Source: Hydrocarboniphaga effusa AP103 (lineage in GTDB: Bacteria > Pseudomonadota > Gammaproteobacteria > Nevskiales > Nevskiaceae). Taken from it: 64,000 nucleotides of DNA. The first letter of the stretch is position 1. Every line of letters begins with the position of its first letter. This document shows positions 44,475 to 53,065 of this stretch, piece by piece. The notes under the pieces were generated by a model. The model was not told the origin of the DNA and searched no databases. It saw nothing but the letters and a program-made list of their open reading frames with translations. The position numbers and the translations under genes are program-made. Location: positions 310,001 through 374,000 of the forward strand of contig NZ_AKGD01000001.1 in NCBI RefSeq assembly GCF_000271305.1, in the 5' to 3' direction.

Positions 44475-44939
44475 ATGTCTCAGCTGACTCAAGGGACCGA
44501 ACTGTTCTATCAGTCGGCTCCCGACACGATGACTCTTGTCGAAGAAATCACGGGCGTTACCGGCACCGGTGGCGCGCGAAGCCAGATCGACGTCACCAAT
44601 CTTTCGAGCAAGGAGATGGAGTACAAGCCGGGCTTGGCGCAGCCTGGCGCGGTAAGCGTCCCGATGAACTTCGATCACTCGCTCCCGAGCCATCAGGCCC
44701 TATACGCGCTGTGGGAAAGCGGCGCTCGTGTGAAGTGGGTGGTCGGCCTGTCCGATGGCGTTGCTCCGCCGACGTCGGCAGCAGGTGTCATCACCTTCCC
44801 CACCTCTCGCACCTACATCGAGTTCACTGGCTTCATTGCCGACTTCCCGATTGACGCTGCACTCAACTCCAAGTTCGAAAGTGCCATGACGGTCCAACGT
44901 AGCGGGCGCAGAACCCCGCACTGGAAGGCTGCATCATGA
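44475..44939 (+). CDS. Major tail tube protein
   Basis: 154 residues with GAGGTGA before the ATG. EEITGVTGTGGARSQIDVTN, LSSKEMEYKPGLAQPGAVSV and RTYIEFTGFIADFPIDAALN are typical of siphovirus tail tube proteins. ATGA overlap with the chaperone gene. Confidence 0.88.
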   Translation: MSQLTQGTELFYQSAPDTMTLVEEITGVTGTGGARSQIDVTNLSSKEMEYKPGLAQPGAVSVPMNFDHSLPSHQALYALWESGARVKWVVGLSDGVAPPTSAAGVITFPTSRTYIEFTGFIADFPIDAALNSKFESAMTVQRSGRRTPHWKAAS

Positions 44940-45298
44940 GCCTGCGCGACGAGTTGTCCGACCTCATCGGTGCTGAAGTACAGGCGCATCAGATCACGCT
45001 CAACGGCAAGACCAAGCCTCTGCACTTCCGCCAAATCACTGATGCAGAGGGTCGAACGATCTTCCGCGTGGTTGAAAGCGAATCCGATGCAGATCGCGGT
45101 AATCGCATCATGCGCTCACTCGTGCTCGCGTCTTCCTGCGATGCCAGTGGCGAGCGGAACGCCACTGTTGAAGAGGTGGAGGGCTTGGGATCGGCAACCT
45201 TGCAGGCGCTGTTTGCAGCCGCCGCCGCGACCAACAACATCCCGCTGACTCAAAGTACCGAGAGCGCCTCGGATGAGGGTGCAAGCCCAAAAGTCTAA
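44936..45298 (+). CDS. Tail assembly chaperone (G-type)
   Basis: 120 residues. It lies between tail tube and tape measure, the place of lambda G, and ends ...SPKV. The last codons contain the slippery heptamer C-CCA-AAA (45286-45292). After a -1 shift there, ribosomes would enter the T frame and make a longer G-T protein. Confidence 0.85.
   Translation: MSLRDELSDLIGAEVQAHQITLNGKTKPLHFRQITDAEGRTIFRVVESESDADRGNRIMRSLVLASSCDASGERNATVEEVEGLGSATLQALFAAAAATNNIPLTQSTESASDEGASPKV
45286..45292 (+). promoter_or_regulatory. Programmed -1 frameshift site
   Basis: CCCAAAA read as C-CCA-AAA in the G frame, a canonical X-XXY-YYZ heptamer, two codons before the G stop. The -1 frame is open from 45292 into the T-type gene. 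Confidence 0.8.
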
Positions 45299-45621
45299 CG
45301 CCCGCGGAGGTTTTGGCTTACGAGGATCGGGTTCGCCGCGCGCTTTCCCTACGTTGGGGATGCTCGCTGCGATACCTGTCCCGAGTAAAGCTGTCCTACG
45401 CGGAGTTCCTTTATTGGGCTCGGCATTTCGCAGAAGAGCCCTTCGACGATCGCCGCTGCTTCGATCGGCCCGCGGCTGAAATCCGTCACCTCTACGTCAA
45501 CAGCAGGCGCAAAGAAGGCACGCCCATGATCCCGCTTGAGCAGTTCATGCCGTATCGAGATCGGGAACCGGAAACGGCCGCCATCGTCAACATCGATCAC
45601 CAAGTGCTGGCCCTACTGTAG
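45292..45621 (+). CDS. T-type extension of the tail chaperone (G-T product)
   Basis: Read in the -1 frame from the slippery site: S-L-T-P-A-E-V then LAYEDRVRRALSLRWG. The conserved core LSYAEFLYWARHFAEEPFDD and QFMPYRDRE is shared with the remnant in element 1. A TTG at 45313 could start an independent product but has no good ribosome site, so the frameshift fusion is preferred. Confidence 0.78.
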   Translation, partial: SLTPAEVLAYEDRVRRALSLRWGCSLRYLSRVKLSYAEFLYWARHFAEEPFDDRRCFDRPAAEIRHLYVNSRRKEGTPMIPLEQFMPYRDREPETAAIVNIDHQVLALL

Positions 45622-45629
45622 GAGCAACG

Positions 45630-47621
45630 ATGAACCTTGGATCAATCGGCAGTGTGTTTATCGATGTAGCAGCGAACACAGCCAAATTTGAAACAGACAT
45701 CGGACGTGCGTCTCGCGAGTCTGAGAAGCGCGCTCGCGAAATACAGAAGGGCTTTCAGGACGCGGCGAAGAACATCGCCGCAAGCCTGGCGGCGCTCGAC
45801 ATCGGCCGGCGCCTGGGCGAAGGCTTGCGTGCTGCGATCGAGCGAGCCGACGAGCTCGACGAGATGGCGCAGAAAGTCGGCGCATCCGTGCGCGGACTGT
45901 CCGGCTTGAAGTTCGCCGCCGATCTCGAAGGCGTCGATGGCCTGACCGAAGCGCTCGCCAAGCTCAGCAAGGCGATGGTGGAGAGCGAGAAGGCCGGCAG
46001 CGAACAAGGCCGCGCATTCGCCGCACTCGGCATCAACGTGCGCGATGCGTCCGGCCAGCTGAAGACCAGCGATGTCGTACTACGCGAGATGGCAGAGGCC
46101 TTCGCACAAAGCGAGGATGGGGCAACCAAGAGCGCGGTGGCGATGGCCCTGCTCGGTCGCAGTGGCGCGGACATGATCCCCTTCCTCAACAACGGCGCGG
46201 AAGGACTCGATCGACTGACCCGCAAAGCCGAAGAGCTTGGCCTGGTTATCGACGACGAGATCGCCGCAGCCGCCGGTGAGTTCAACGACAACCTATTCAT
46301 CCTCCAAGCTTCAGCAAGCGGCTTAGCGTCGCGGGTCGCTGCTGACCTGCTGCCATCGCTGCGCGATCTCACCGCACAATTCACCGAAACCTCCGCGACA
46401 GGCGACGTCGCGGCAGGCTTGGCCGATTCGCTGCGCGTTGGATTCCAGGGCGTCGCGCTCGTGGTCGCCAACGTCTCCTACGTGTTCGAGCAGATCGGCC
46501 GGGAGATTGGAGGCATCGCAGCCCAAGCTGTCGCCCTCGCGCATCTAGACTTCAGTGGTGCAGCGGCGATCCATGATGCGATGGTCGCTGACGCGGCCGA
46601 CGCTCGAAGGCGCATCGACGAACTCAATACTGCGCTACTCAATCTCGGCAAGACCGATGAGCAGGTACGCACGCGAGCCGCCAAGGCGGAAGCAGGCGAC
46701 GGCAAATCCCAGATCAAGTTCGGGCCGGAAGCGACCTTTGATGGCAGGTTCGACCTCAAGTCGATCGAGGCTGACGCGCTGCGCCCTCTGCGGGAGCAAA
46801 TCACGGCCGAGCACGACCTCCTTGAGCAACGTCTGCAGCAGGAGCAGGACTATCACAAAGCCTCCTACGACGCGGAGATCGCTGCCGAACAGCGCCGGAA
46901 AGGAGTCGCCGACAGCATGGCGAACTACCAGCGGCAGCAGATCGACGCGATGGTTACGCAGGCTGATGCGATCGCAGGCGTGCTCAGCATGGCAGCCGAT
47001 GCTGCCTCGGCCTTCGGGGCTAAGGGATTCGCGGTTTTCAAAGCTCTGAAGATTGCCGAGGCAATGATCTCGATTCCATCCAGCGCGATCAAAGCCTACG
47101 AATCGGCGCTGGCGGTGCCGGTGATAGGCCCGGCATTGGCGCCCGCGGCGGCGGCGGCGGCGGTTGCCGTCCAGCTCGCACAGGTCCAGCAAATCAGATC
47201 CATGCAGTTCAGCGGCCGACGCTACGGCGGTATTGTCTCTGCCGGTGGGATGTACGAGGTAGCTGAGCCAGGTAATCCGGAACTACTGCGCTACGGCAAC
47301 AAGACTCTGCTGATGATGGGCTCGCAATCCGGCGTAGTAGAGCCGGCGAGCGCCATTGCTCCGCTTTCGTCAGGAGGCGGTGGGGTAAAAATCACCTTCA
47401 ACGATAACGTCGGCGTGGCGGTCAACGCTCGCCAACTCAGCGACGGCCAGATCATCGCCGAGATCAGCCATCGCGTGGATCAAGGCATGCAGACTGCGGC
47501 GTCACGGGCCGTCGGAATTACCGCAGCACAACTCGCATCCCGCTCAGGCGATGTGTACGCCGGCCTACAGGCTGGCTCTGTGGTGCAGCGCCGAAATCGT
47601 AATTCGAAGGTGTACGGCTGA
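45630..47621 (+). CDS. Phage tail tape measure protein (element 2)
   Basis: 663 residues with the same plan as the element 1 protein: LGSIGSVFIDVAANTAKFE, an Ala/Glu-rich helical body, LSMAADAASAFGAKGFAVFK, PALAPAAAAAAVAVQLAQVQ and GRRYGGIVSAGGMYEVAE. The two proteins end alike (AGSVVQRR... then KVYG). Tape measure length predicts tail length, and the two differ by only five residues. Confidence 0.94.
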   Translation: MNLGSIGSVFIDVAANTAKFETDIGRASRESEKRAREIQKGFQDAAKNIAASLAALDIGRRLGEGLRAAIERADELDEMAQKVGASVRGLSGLKFAADLEGVDGLTEALAKLSKAMVESEKAGSEQGRAFAALGINVRDASGQLKTSDVVLREMAEAFAQSEDGATKSAVAMALLGRSGADMIPFLNNGAEGLDRLTRKAEELGLVIDDEIAAAAGEFNDNLFILQASASGLASRVAADLLPSLRDLTAQFTETSATGDVAAGLADSLRVGFQGVALVVANVSYVFEQIGREIGGIAAQAVALAHLDFSGAAAIHDAMVADAADARRRIDELNTALLNLGKTDEQVRTRAAKAEAGDGKSQIKFGPEATFDGRFDLKSIEADALRPLREQITAEHDLLEQRLQQEQDYHKASYDAEIAAEQRRKGVADSMANYQRQQIDAMVTQADAIAGVLSMAADAASAFGAKGFAVFKALKIAEAMISIPSSAIKAYESALAVPVIGPALAPAAAAAAVAVQLAQVQQIRSMQFSGRRYGGIVSAGGMYEVAEPGNPELLRYGNKTLLMMGSQSGVVEPASAIAPLSSGGGGVKITFNDNVGVAVNARQLSDGQIIAEISHRVDQGMQTAASRAVGITAAQLASRSGDVYAGLQAGSVVQRRNRNSKVYG

Positions 47622-48073
47622 TGCCACTACCTCAATACCCCAGTTCACTGCCGGAACCGCTGAGAGGCAGCTACAGCGGCACTCCTGGCCCAAGGCATGA
47701 GCGCACCGCTTTTGGTGGGCCTGTCGAGCACGTCGAAGAAGTTTTCTCAGGCTCGTGCATCGTGGTTCCACATCACGTGATCGTGACGAGCACTCAGGCT
47801 TTCGAGTTTCGAGCGTGGATCGCGAAGTACAAGCCGAACGTCAACTGGGTATTGATGCCCGCGAACATCGGCTACGGCGTGCAGCTCTACGAGTCAAGAA
47901 TCCTGCGGCTCGATATGCCTCACAACCTCACTGGCATGGATTACTGGGCTATCCCCTTCGACCTGGAGATTCGCGCAAAAGCAGACGGCTCCTATTGGGA
48001 TATCTCAGCTGACGAAGCAGACGTGGTGCTAGGCGGGTTTCTTTACATCGACGATCACATCATCGTCGGGTAA
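47621..48073 (+). CDS. Tail protein after the tape measure, unknown role
   Basis: 150 residues, beta-rich: HHVIVTSTQAFEFRAWIAKY, NWVLMPANIGYGVQLYESRI, IPFDLEIRAKADGSYWDIS. It starts on the last base of the tape measure stop (TGATG), so it belongs to the tail operon. A distal tail or completion protein is likely by position. It is missing from element 1. Confidence 0.65.
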   Translation: MPLPQYPSSLPEPLRGSYSGTPGPRHERTAFGGPVEHVEEVFSGSCIVVPHHVIVTSTQAFEFRAWIAKYKPNVNWVLMPANIGYGVQLYESRILRLDMPHNLTGMDYWAIPFDLEIRAKADGSYWDISADEADVVLGGFLYIDDHIIVG

Positions 48074-48090
48074 AGCGCCGAAGAAGCACA

Positions 48091-48123
48091 TTTATTTAGC
48101 TCCCCGAAACGGGCTCGAATCGA
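48091..48123 (+). repeat. Shared 33-base motif after the tail genes
   Basis: Contains GCTCCCCGAAACGGGCTCGA. Matches 28 of 33 bases of the motif that follows the tape measure gene of element 1 (19329-19361). Confidence 0.6.
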
Positions 48124-48157
48124 CACCCTGCACCCAAAGGAGGCGCGCTTCCGCGCT

Positions 48158-48337
48158 TCATTTACGCGTGTTGCGCTCGCGCTCCTGCTCTTCTTCCAAA
48201 CTCAGGGCAATGAGCCTGCGAACGAAACGCGCAGCCACTTCAGGATCGGGTTTTCCAGTCGAGGGCAGCATCCTGATCGGTCGACTTGGCTTTCTCGTTC
48301 TCGTCGCAGCTTTTGCCCTGGGATCCTTGTTCGGCAT
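48158..48337 (-). CDS. Small basic prophage protein
   Basis: 59 residues from the ATG at 48337 with AGGAG eight bases before it. An Arg/Lys/Pro-rich first half (KAATRTRKPSRPIRMLPS) and a helix (PEVAARFVRRLIALSLEEEQ). It is upstream of nothing on its strand and lies just left of the integrase stop. Function unknown. Confidence 0.6.
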   Translation of the reverse strand: MPNKDPRAKAATRTRKPSRPIRMLPSTGKPDPEVAARFVRRLIALSLEEEQERERNTRK

Positions 48338-48380
48338 CAGTCGCACTCCTTGCGCCCTTGAAGGTGCCGACACTACCAAA

Positions 48381-49604
48381 TTACGCCGCACGCAACTCAA
48401 TCACGTTGCCGCCACCGTCACGTAATCGATCGAGATGATCGGCCCAGGCCTGCATCATCTTTCGGCGCTGTTCGAGATATGCGGCCTTGTTGTACGTGTC
48501 GCGGATCTCGTCATCGCTGCCATGTGCCAGTTGCTTTTCGATCCAGTCGGAGTTGTAGCCGCGCTCATTGAGGGCCGTGCTCACGATATGGCGGAAGCCG
48601 TGGCCAGTCTGCTTGCCCTTGTACCCCATGCGCCCGATAGCGACATTGATCGTGTTCTCGCTGATCACCTGCTTGGGCTTGTAGGGGCTCGCGAAAACAA
48701 GCGGCCGGTCGCCATTGGCGTCGAACCGCTCGCGCAGCAGCGTGATTGCTTGGGTCGGCAGCGGCACGATATGCGGGCGCCGCATCTTCATGCGCTCAGC
48801 CGGAATGCTCCACACGCCGGCGTCGAGGTCGATTTCGTCCCAGCTGGCGCCGCGAAGCTCACCAGGCCGTACCGCAGTGAGTAGCAGCATGGAGATCGCG
48901 TCGACCGCATCCGGTGACGCTGCGGCGTACCCGTCCATCGCTTTGAGGAATGCCGGGAGTTCGTCGAGCTGCAGATGGGCGTGCTGTGATCGCGCCCGCT
49001 TCTTCAGGGCCACCGCAGACAGGGCCAGCGCCGGGTTGTCTTCGATGACCCCTTCGGCGTGTGCGTAGGCGAAGATCGCGCCGAGCCATCCCCTCGCCTT
49101 TTTCGCGACGTCGAGCGCATCGCGCTTCTCGATCTTGCGGAGCGCGGTGACGAGCTCGGGACGCTTGATGTCGGGGATGGGCCGATCGCCAAGCTGTGGG
49201 ATCAGATCGAGATCGAGGTAGGTCCTGACCTTACTCGCGGTCGACACAGACCACTCGGCGCTCTTCAACGCGTACCAGGCCTGCGAGACGGCCCGAAAGG
49301 TGTTCTCACGGCGCAAGGCACTTTCCCGCTTCTCAGTCTTGCGATGCTCGCCGGGATCGACGCCATTCGATAGCAGAGCTCGAGCTTCATCGCGGCGGGC
49401 CCTCGCCTCCTTGAGGCTGACCTGGGGGTACGAACCCAGTGCCAGAAGCTTCTCCGTACCCCCAAATCGGTACTTGAGTCGCCAGCGCTTGCCCTTAGTG
49501 GCGTCCATTGTGGACGTCACGAGCAGATACATGCCCTTCTCGTCTGCCAATTTGTAGGGCGTGTCTCTCGGTTTTGCCTGTCGAATCAAGGTGTCAGTGA
49601 GCAT
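48381..49604 (-). CDS. int: Tyrosine integrase, P4-like (element 2)
   Basis: 407 residues. DUF4102-type N-terminus (LTDTLIRQAKPRDTPYKLAD; SYPQVSLKEARARRDEARAL), core-binding domain, and catalytic motifs RPGELR, HGFRHIVST, QLAHGSDDEIRDTYNKAAYL with the Tyr nucleophile in DTYN or AAYL. The family is the same as the element 1 integrase, but they are only moderately similar. The start at 49604 is overlapped by arm-type repeats, so binding there could shut off int. Confidence 0.94.
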   Translation of the reverse strand: MLTDTLIRQAKPRDTPYKLADEKGMYLLVTSTMDATKGKRWRLKYRFGGTEKLLALGSYPQVSLKEARARRDEARALLSNGVDPGEHRKTEKRESALRRENTFRAVSQAWYALKSAEWSVSTASKVRTYLDLDLIPQLGDRPIPDIKRPELVTALRKIEKRDALDVAKKARGWLGAIFAYAHAEGVIEDNPALALSAVALKKRARSQHAHLQLDELPAFLKAMDGYAAASPDAVDAISMLLLTAVRPGELRGASWDEIDLDAGVWSIPAERMKMRRPHIVPLPTQAITLLRERFDANGDRPLVFASPYKPKQVISENTINVAIGRMGYKGKQTGHGFRHIVSTALNERGYNSDWIEKQLAHGSDDEIRDTYNKAAYLEQRRKMMQAWADHLDRLRDGGGNVIELRAA

Positions 49605-49605
49605 G

Positions 49606-49696
49606 AGGGGGTACTTTTCCGTTTGGGGGTACTTTCTGCCACTTCGAAGAGATTTAACCCTCTTCGAGCACAAAATATACCCCCAAACGTACCCCC
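49606..49696. repeat. Integrase arm-type sites, right end of element 2
   Basis: GGGGGTACTTT twice (49606-49635) and, inverted, ATACCCCC with GTACCCCC (49677-49696). The unit matches the left-end site at 31531-31550. Confidence 0.65.
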
Positions 49697-49745
49697 TCGT
49701 CGGCGTAGCTGTAGGCAACCGGTGGCACACGATAAAACACGACGG

Positions 49746-49814
49746 CAACAAAAAAGCCCCGGATTTACCGGGGCTTAGCTAACTCATCAAACTCTATGGT
49801 GCACTTCTACACAC
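49746..49814. repeat. Right attachment repeat of element 2, with terminator
   Basis: 69 bases matching 31400-31468 with four mismatches. Carries the minus-strand terminator AAGCCCCGG/CCGGGGCTT that now serves tRNA-Leu. Confidence 0.85.
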
Positions 49815-49821
49815 TCTAAAC

Positions 49822-49909
49822 TGGTGCCTAGGGAGAGACTCGAACTCTCACGAGGGGCTACCTCGGCGGATTTTGAGTCCGCTGCGTCTACCGATTCCGC
49901 CACCCAGGC
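49822..49909 (-). tRNA. tRNA-Leu(CAA)
   Basis: 88 bases with encoded CCA and a long variable arm. Acceptor GCCTGGG pairs CCTAGGC; anticodon loop CTCAAAA gives CAA. It is the insertion target of element 2. Confidence 0.96.
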
Positions 49910-49971
49910 AAGGGGCGCGATCATACCCGCGGGCCTCAAGCGCAGCAATGCACATGCGGCCCGCTTGGCGA

Positions 49972-50802
49972 TCAAAGACGGAAGTCGTAACGCAGACCGT
50001 AGTGCCAGGCCATCGTGCGGGCATCGCGGTCCTGATAGAACACCGTGCCGCCGGCGGTCAGGCGCAGGTTCGGCAGCGATTTCGAGATCACGCGAATCGG
50101 AAACAGCAGCTCGGCACCGTAGCTGACCCCGCTGAAGCTCTTCTCCGCTCCGTTGGCTGCTTCGGCCGAGGACCACGAATAGCCAAAGCGTCCGGAGATT
50201 TCGAGCACGTCGAGCACGGTTCCGGTCGGCACGATGTAGGCGCCGTAGAACTTCTTCATTTCGAACTCGTCGACCGCCTTGGCCTTGTCGGGTGCGAAGC
50301 CGACCAAGCCTTCGATGGCGACGCCCGGAATCAGGCGCCAGCCGAGATGGCCGCGATAGAAACCGCCATCGAGTTCGTCTGTACCGAAGCGATCTTCGAT
50401 GCCATCGTCCGACAGATCGATCCTGGCTTCGGCGCGATCGATGGCGACGTAGAAGTTGGGATGCTCTTCCTCGTCGATCGACTGCGAGGCCGGCTCCTCG
50501 CCACCCGAACCCGAGGAGTCGTAGCTGTCGCCCGAGCCACCCGCATCGACTGTGTCGGTCGAGTCGGTCGTGCCGGAGCTGGACTCACCCGACGCTTCGG
50601 CCGTTTCCGGGCTCGTCGCGTCCGCCGATGCATCGGGGCCGGAAGCCGAATCGACGCTATCGGTCGCCGGCGCGGCCTCTTCGGCCGGAGCCTCGGTCGA
50701 GGCTGTGTCCTCGACGGGCATGACTTGAGCGTCCTGCGCCAGCGACACCAACGGTGCCGCGAGCAAGGCCAGCAAGGCCAGACCGGCAACGGTTTTCGGC
50801 AT
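49972..50802 (-). CDS. Outer-membrane beta-barrel protein with acidic linker
   Basis: 276 residues: signal peptide to about 22 (PLVSLAQDA), a long Ser/Glu/Asp/Ala/Gly-rich linker (about 25-112), then an eight-strand-type barrel with alternating residues ending in the aromatic terminus RYDFRL. The barrel part resembles small OmpA/OprF-like or OmpW-like barrels. The linker composition is unusual and would be disordered and strongly acidic. No partner gene is obvious. Confidence 0.78.
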   Translation of the reverse strand: MPKTVAGLALLALLAAPLVSLAQDAQVMPVEDTASTEAPAEEAAPATDSVDSASGPDASADATSPETAEASGESSSGTTDSTDTVDAGGSGDSYDSSGSGGEEPASQSIDEEEHPNFYVAIDRAEARIDLSDDGIEDRFGTDELDGGFYRGHLGWRLIPGVAIEGLVGFAPDKAKAVDEFEMKKFYGAYIVPTGTVLDVLEISGRFGYSWSSAEAANGAEKSFSGVSYGAELLFPIRVISKSLPNLRLTAGGTVFYQDRDARTMAWHYGLRYDFRL

Positions 50803-50988
50803 GTTCTCCTCCCTGTATGGACTCTGGTGTCCTTGTGCTCCGCTCGAGGCGGATCATGCGATTCTAATGTCAGCTCGACGCACACCGCACCATACGCGTG
50901 CAGGCCCGGCAGTGTGCTCGGCGGCTCCGATGCGGGGGCTCATGCACAATAGGCCACCCATGGCATCTCTTCCCCGACGCTCAGCCCC

Positions 50989-51585
50989 ATGATGACCGCT
51001 CATTTCTGCAACCTCTGCGGCCACAAGGTGGATTTTCGCGTGCCCGAAGGCGATCACCTGCCTCGGCATGTCTGCCCCAACTGCGGCCACGTGCAGTACT
51101 TCAACCCGCGCGTGATCGTCGGCGTGATTCCCGAGTGGGAGGACGGACGGATCCTGCTGTGCCGGCGCAACATCGAGCCGCGCATCGGCCTGTGGACGTT
51201 TCCGTCCGGCTTCATGGAGCTCGGCGAAACGACAGCCGAAGGCGCGGGCCGCGAGGCGCGTGAGGAATCCGAAGCCGACGTCGATGTCGGCCCGCTCGTG
51301 GCGGTCATCAGCGTGCCTTACGTGTCACAGGTCTTCATGATCCACCGCGGGCGCATGCGCAGCGACCACCACGCGCCGACCCCCGAGAGCAGCGAAACCC
51401 AGCTGTTCGCCGAGCACGAGATTCCGTGGGACGAACTCGCGTTTCCGAACATTCACCACGGCCTCGAGTTCTTCTTCGCCGACCGCGCCAAGGGGCGCTT
51501 CGAAATTCACGCGCTCGATCTGGTTCGCAAGCCAAGCAATCCGGACGATCGCGAAGTCAGCACCGGCGACGATTTGTCGCCCTGA
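50989..51585 (+). CDS. NUDIX hydrolase with zinc ribbon
   Basis: 198 residues. Zinc ribbon CNLCG...CPNCGH (residues about 7-30) followed by the Nudix box GFMELGETTAEGAGREAREE then SEAD. The ribbon plus Nudix layout is that of NudC-like NADH/deNADding or related nucleotide hydrolases, but the SQPWPFP array of NudC is absent, so the substrate is open. ATG at 50992 is an equal alternative. Confidence 0.9.
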   Translation: MMTAHFCNLCGHKVDFRVPEGDHLPRHVCPNCGHVQYFNPRVIVGVIPEWEDGRILLCRRNIEPRIGLWTFPSGFMELGETTAEGAGREAREESEADVDVGPLVAVISVPYVSQVFMIHRGRMRSDHHAPTPESSETQLFAEHEIPWDELAFPNIHHGLEFFFADRAKGRFEIHALDLVRKPSNPDDREVSTGDDLSP

Positions 51586-51644
51586 CAGCACACGCATGCC
51601 AAAGAGTCATTGAGCGATCACGCAAGCAACGGCACATTCGGCGC

Positions 51645-52088
51645 ATGACCCAGCAGCTTATCCAGCTCCAGCATTTCTTCGCGCTGCCGCGCGAGCGCGT
51701 CTTCGCCTACTTCGTGCAGCACGACAATTTCGGACGGCTCTGGTGGCCGGCGCAATGCCGCTGGATCAAGGCCGCTCCGAACGGAGACGCCAATGGTGTG
51801 GGTTCGGTTCGCGAAATCCGGGTCGGGCTCGTTCGTTTCGAGGAGACCACCACCGAGATCACGCCCGACAGCACGATCGAATACCGGGTCACGCGCGGCG
51901 GTCCGTTCAAGAACCATGTCGGTCGCATGCGGTTTTCCGAAGTGCCGGGCGGCACTCAGCTCGATTACGACATCGCCTTCGATTGCCGATGGCCGCTGTT
52001 CGGCAACTTCGTTTCGGGGGTCATGCACGCAGCCTGGCTGCGCGGCGTGAATCGAGCGGTCGACCGGCTCATGAGCGGCGATCGCTGA
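51645..52088 (+). CDS. SRPBCC-family protein
   Basis: 147 residues with a START/Bet v1-like helix-grip fold: QHFFALPRERVFAYFVQHDN at the start, GSVREIRVGLVRFEE, TIEYRVTRGGPFKNHVGRMR, and a long final helix. Such proteins bind small hydrophobic ligands. It lies just before the substrate-binding-type gene, six bases apart, probably in one operon. Confidence 0.83.
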   Translation: MTQQLIQLQHFFALPRERVFAYFVQHDNFGRLWWPAQCRWIKAAPNGDANGVGSVREIRVGLVRFEETTTEITPDSTIEYRVTRGGPFKNHVGRMRFSEVPGGTQLDYDIAFDCRWPLFGNFVSGVMHAAWLRGVNRAVDRLMSGDR

Positions 52089-52093
52089 GCGCG

Positions 52094-52852
52094 ATGCGCG
52101 TCTTCAGCCACACCTGCTCGAACACTGAAATCGTCTGCGCGCTCGGAGCCGGCAGCTGCCTAGTCGGCGTCGACGCCGATTCCGACTATCCGCCCGACCT
52201 CGTCTCCGCACTGCCAAAGCCCGGACGCGATCTCGATCTCGACACGAGCATGGTCGCAGATCTGGCGCCTGACCTCGTATTGACCTCGCTCACGGTGCCG
52301 GGGCACGAGCGCATCGTTGCCGAGCTCGAAGCACTCGGATTGCGCACGATCACGATTGATCCGCTGAGTCTTGAAGATGTCTATGCGAGCATCGCCACGA
52401 TCGCGGCAGCGCTCGGTATCGAGCAGCGCGGTGCCGATCTGATCGCGCAGATGCGCGATCAGATGCCACCCGTCGCCGCCGGCACGCAGCGTCCGCGCAT
52501 TGCCGTTGAATGGTGGCCCAAGCCGGTGATCGTACCGGCCCGGCAATCCTGGGTGAGCGACCTCATCGAACTTGCCGGTGGCTGCAATCCCTGGGCCGAT
52601 GCCGAAGCCAAGAGCGTCACCGTCGATCACACCGAGGTGGCGCGCCAGGCCGACGCGGTGGTGATGTCCTGGTGCGGTGTGCCGCTCGAAAAATATCGGG
52701 CCGATGTGGTGCTGCGTCGCCAAGAGGCACGGCACTGGCCGGCATTGGTGCATGGCCGGGTGCATGCGATCTCCGAAGCGTACCTGGGTCGTCCCGGCCC
52801 GCGACTCGTGCATGGTTACGCCGAGTTGCGCAAGATCATTTCTACTTTCTGA
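52094..52852 (+). CDS. BtuF-like substrate-binding protein without signal peptide
   Basis: 252 residues with the helical-backbone binding-protein fold of BtuF/FhuD: FSHTCSNTEIVCALGAGSCL, LVGVDADSDYPPDLVSALPK, LAPDLVLTSLTVPGHE and WVSDLIELAGGCNPWADA. There is no signal peptide or lipobox, so unlike transporter components it would stay in the cytoplasm. No btuC/btuD is near. Cobalamin or heme-type binding is inference from fold. Confidence 0.82.
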   Translation: MRVFSHTCSNTEIVCALGAGSCLVGVDADSDYPPDLVSALPKPGRDLDLDTSMVADLAPDLVLTSLTVPGHERIVAELEALGLRTITIDPLSLEDVYASIATIAAALGIEQRGADLIAQMRDQMPPVAAGTQRPRIAVEWWPKPVIVPARQSWVSDLIELAGGCNPWADAEAKSVTVDHTEVARQADAVVMSWCGVPLEKYRADVVLRRQEARHWPALVHGRVHAISEAYLGRPGPRLVHGYAELRKIISTF

Positions 52853-53065
52853 GCGGTAGGAAAGCAGCGTTCTGCGCGGCTTTTCCTACGCCCCGGGAAA
52901 ACCAGCCAAGCCCCTGAGTCCACGCAGCTTATCGAGGCCGCGATCAGCTTCTCCATGGCACGAATGCTGCGGTAGGGAAGCCGTTGTAACAGGACTTTAA
53001 CGAAGCCGTTCGTCAGCAACTGGCGACCTCAGGGATCCACCTATGTTCTCAGGCAGATACCGCAC
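52853..53065. other. Leader region before nasT
   Basis: 213 bases without a gene. No clear promoter or the paired hairpins of a NasT target leader could be seen. Confidence 0.4.

Larger units (their letters stand above)
31400..49814. mobile_element. Element 2: prophage-like element in tRNA-Leu
   Basis: About 18.4 kb between 69-base direct repeats (31400-31468 and 49746-49814). Genes run from a divergent repressor/excisionase control region through small early genes, replication, packaging, head and tail, to a leftward integrase beside tRNA-Leu(CAA). Head genes and tail genes up to the tape measure and one more are present. Tail tip, fibre, holin, endolysin and spanin genes are not seen. Confidence 0.93.
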
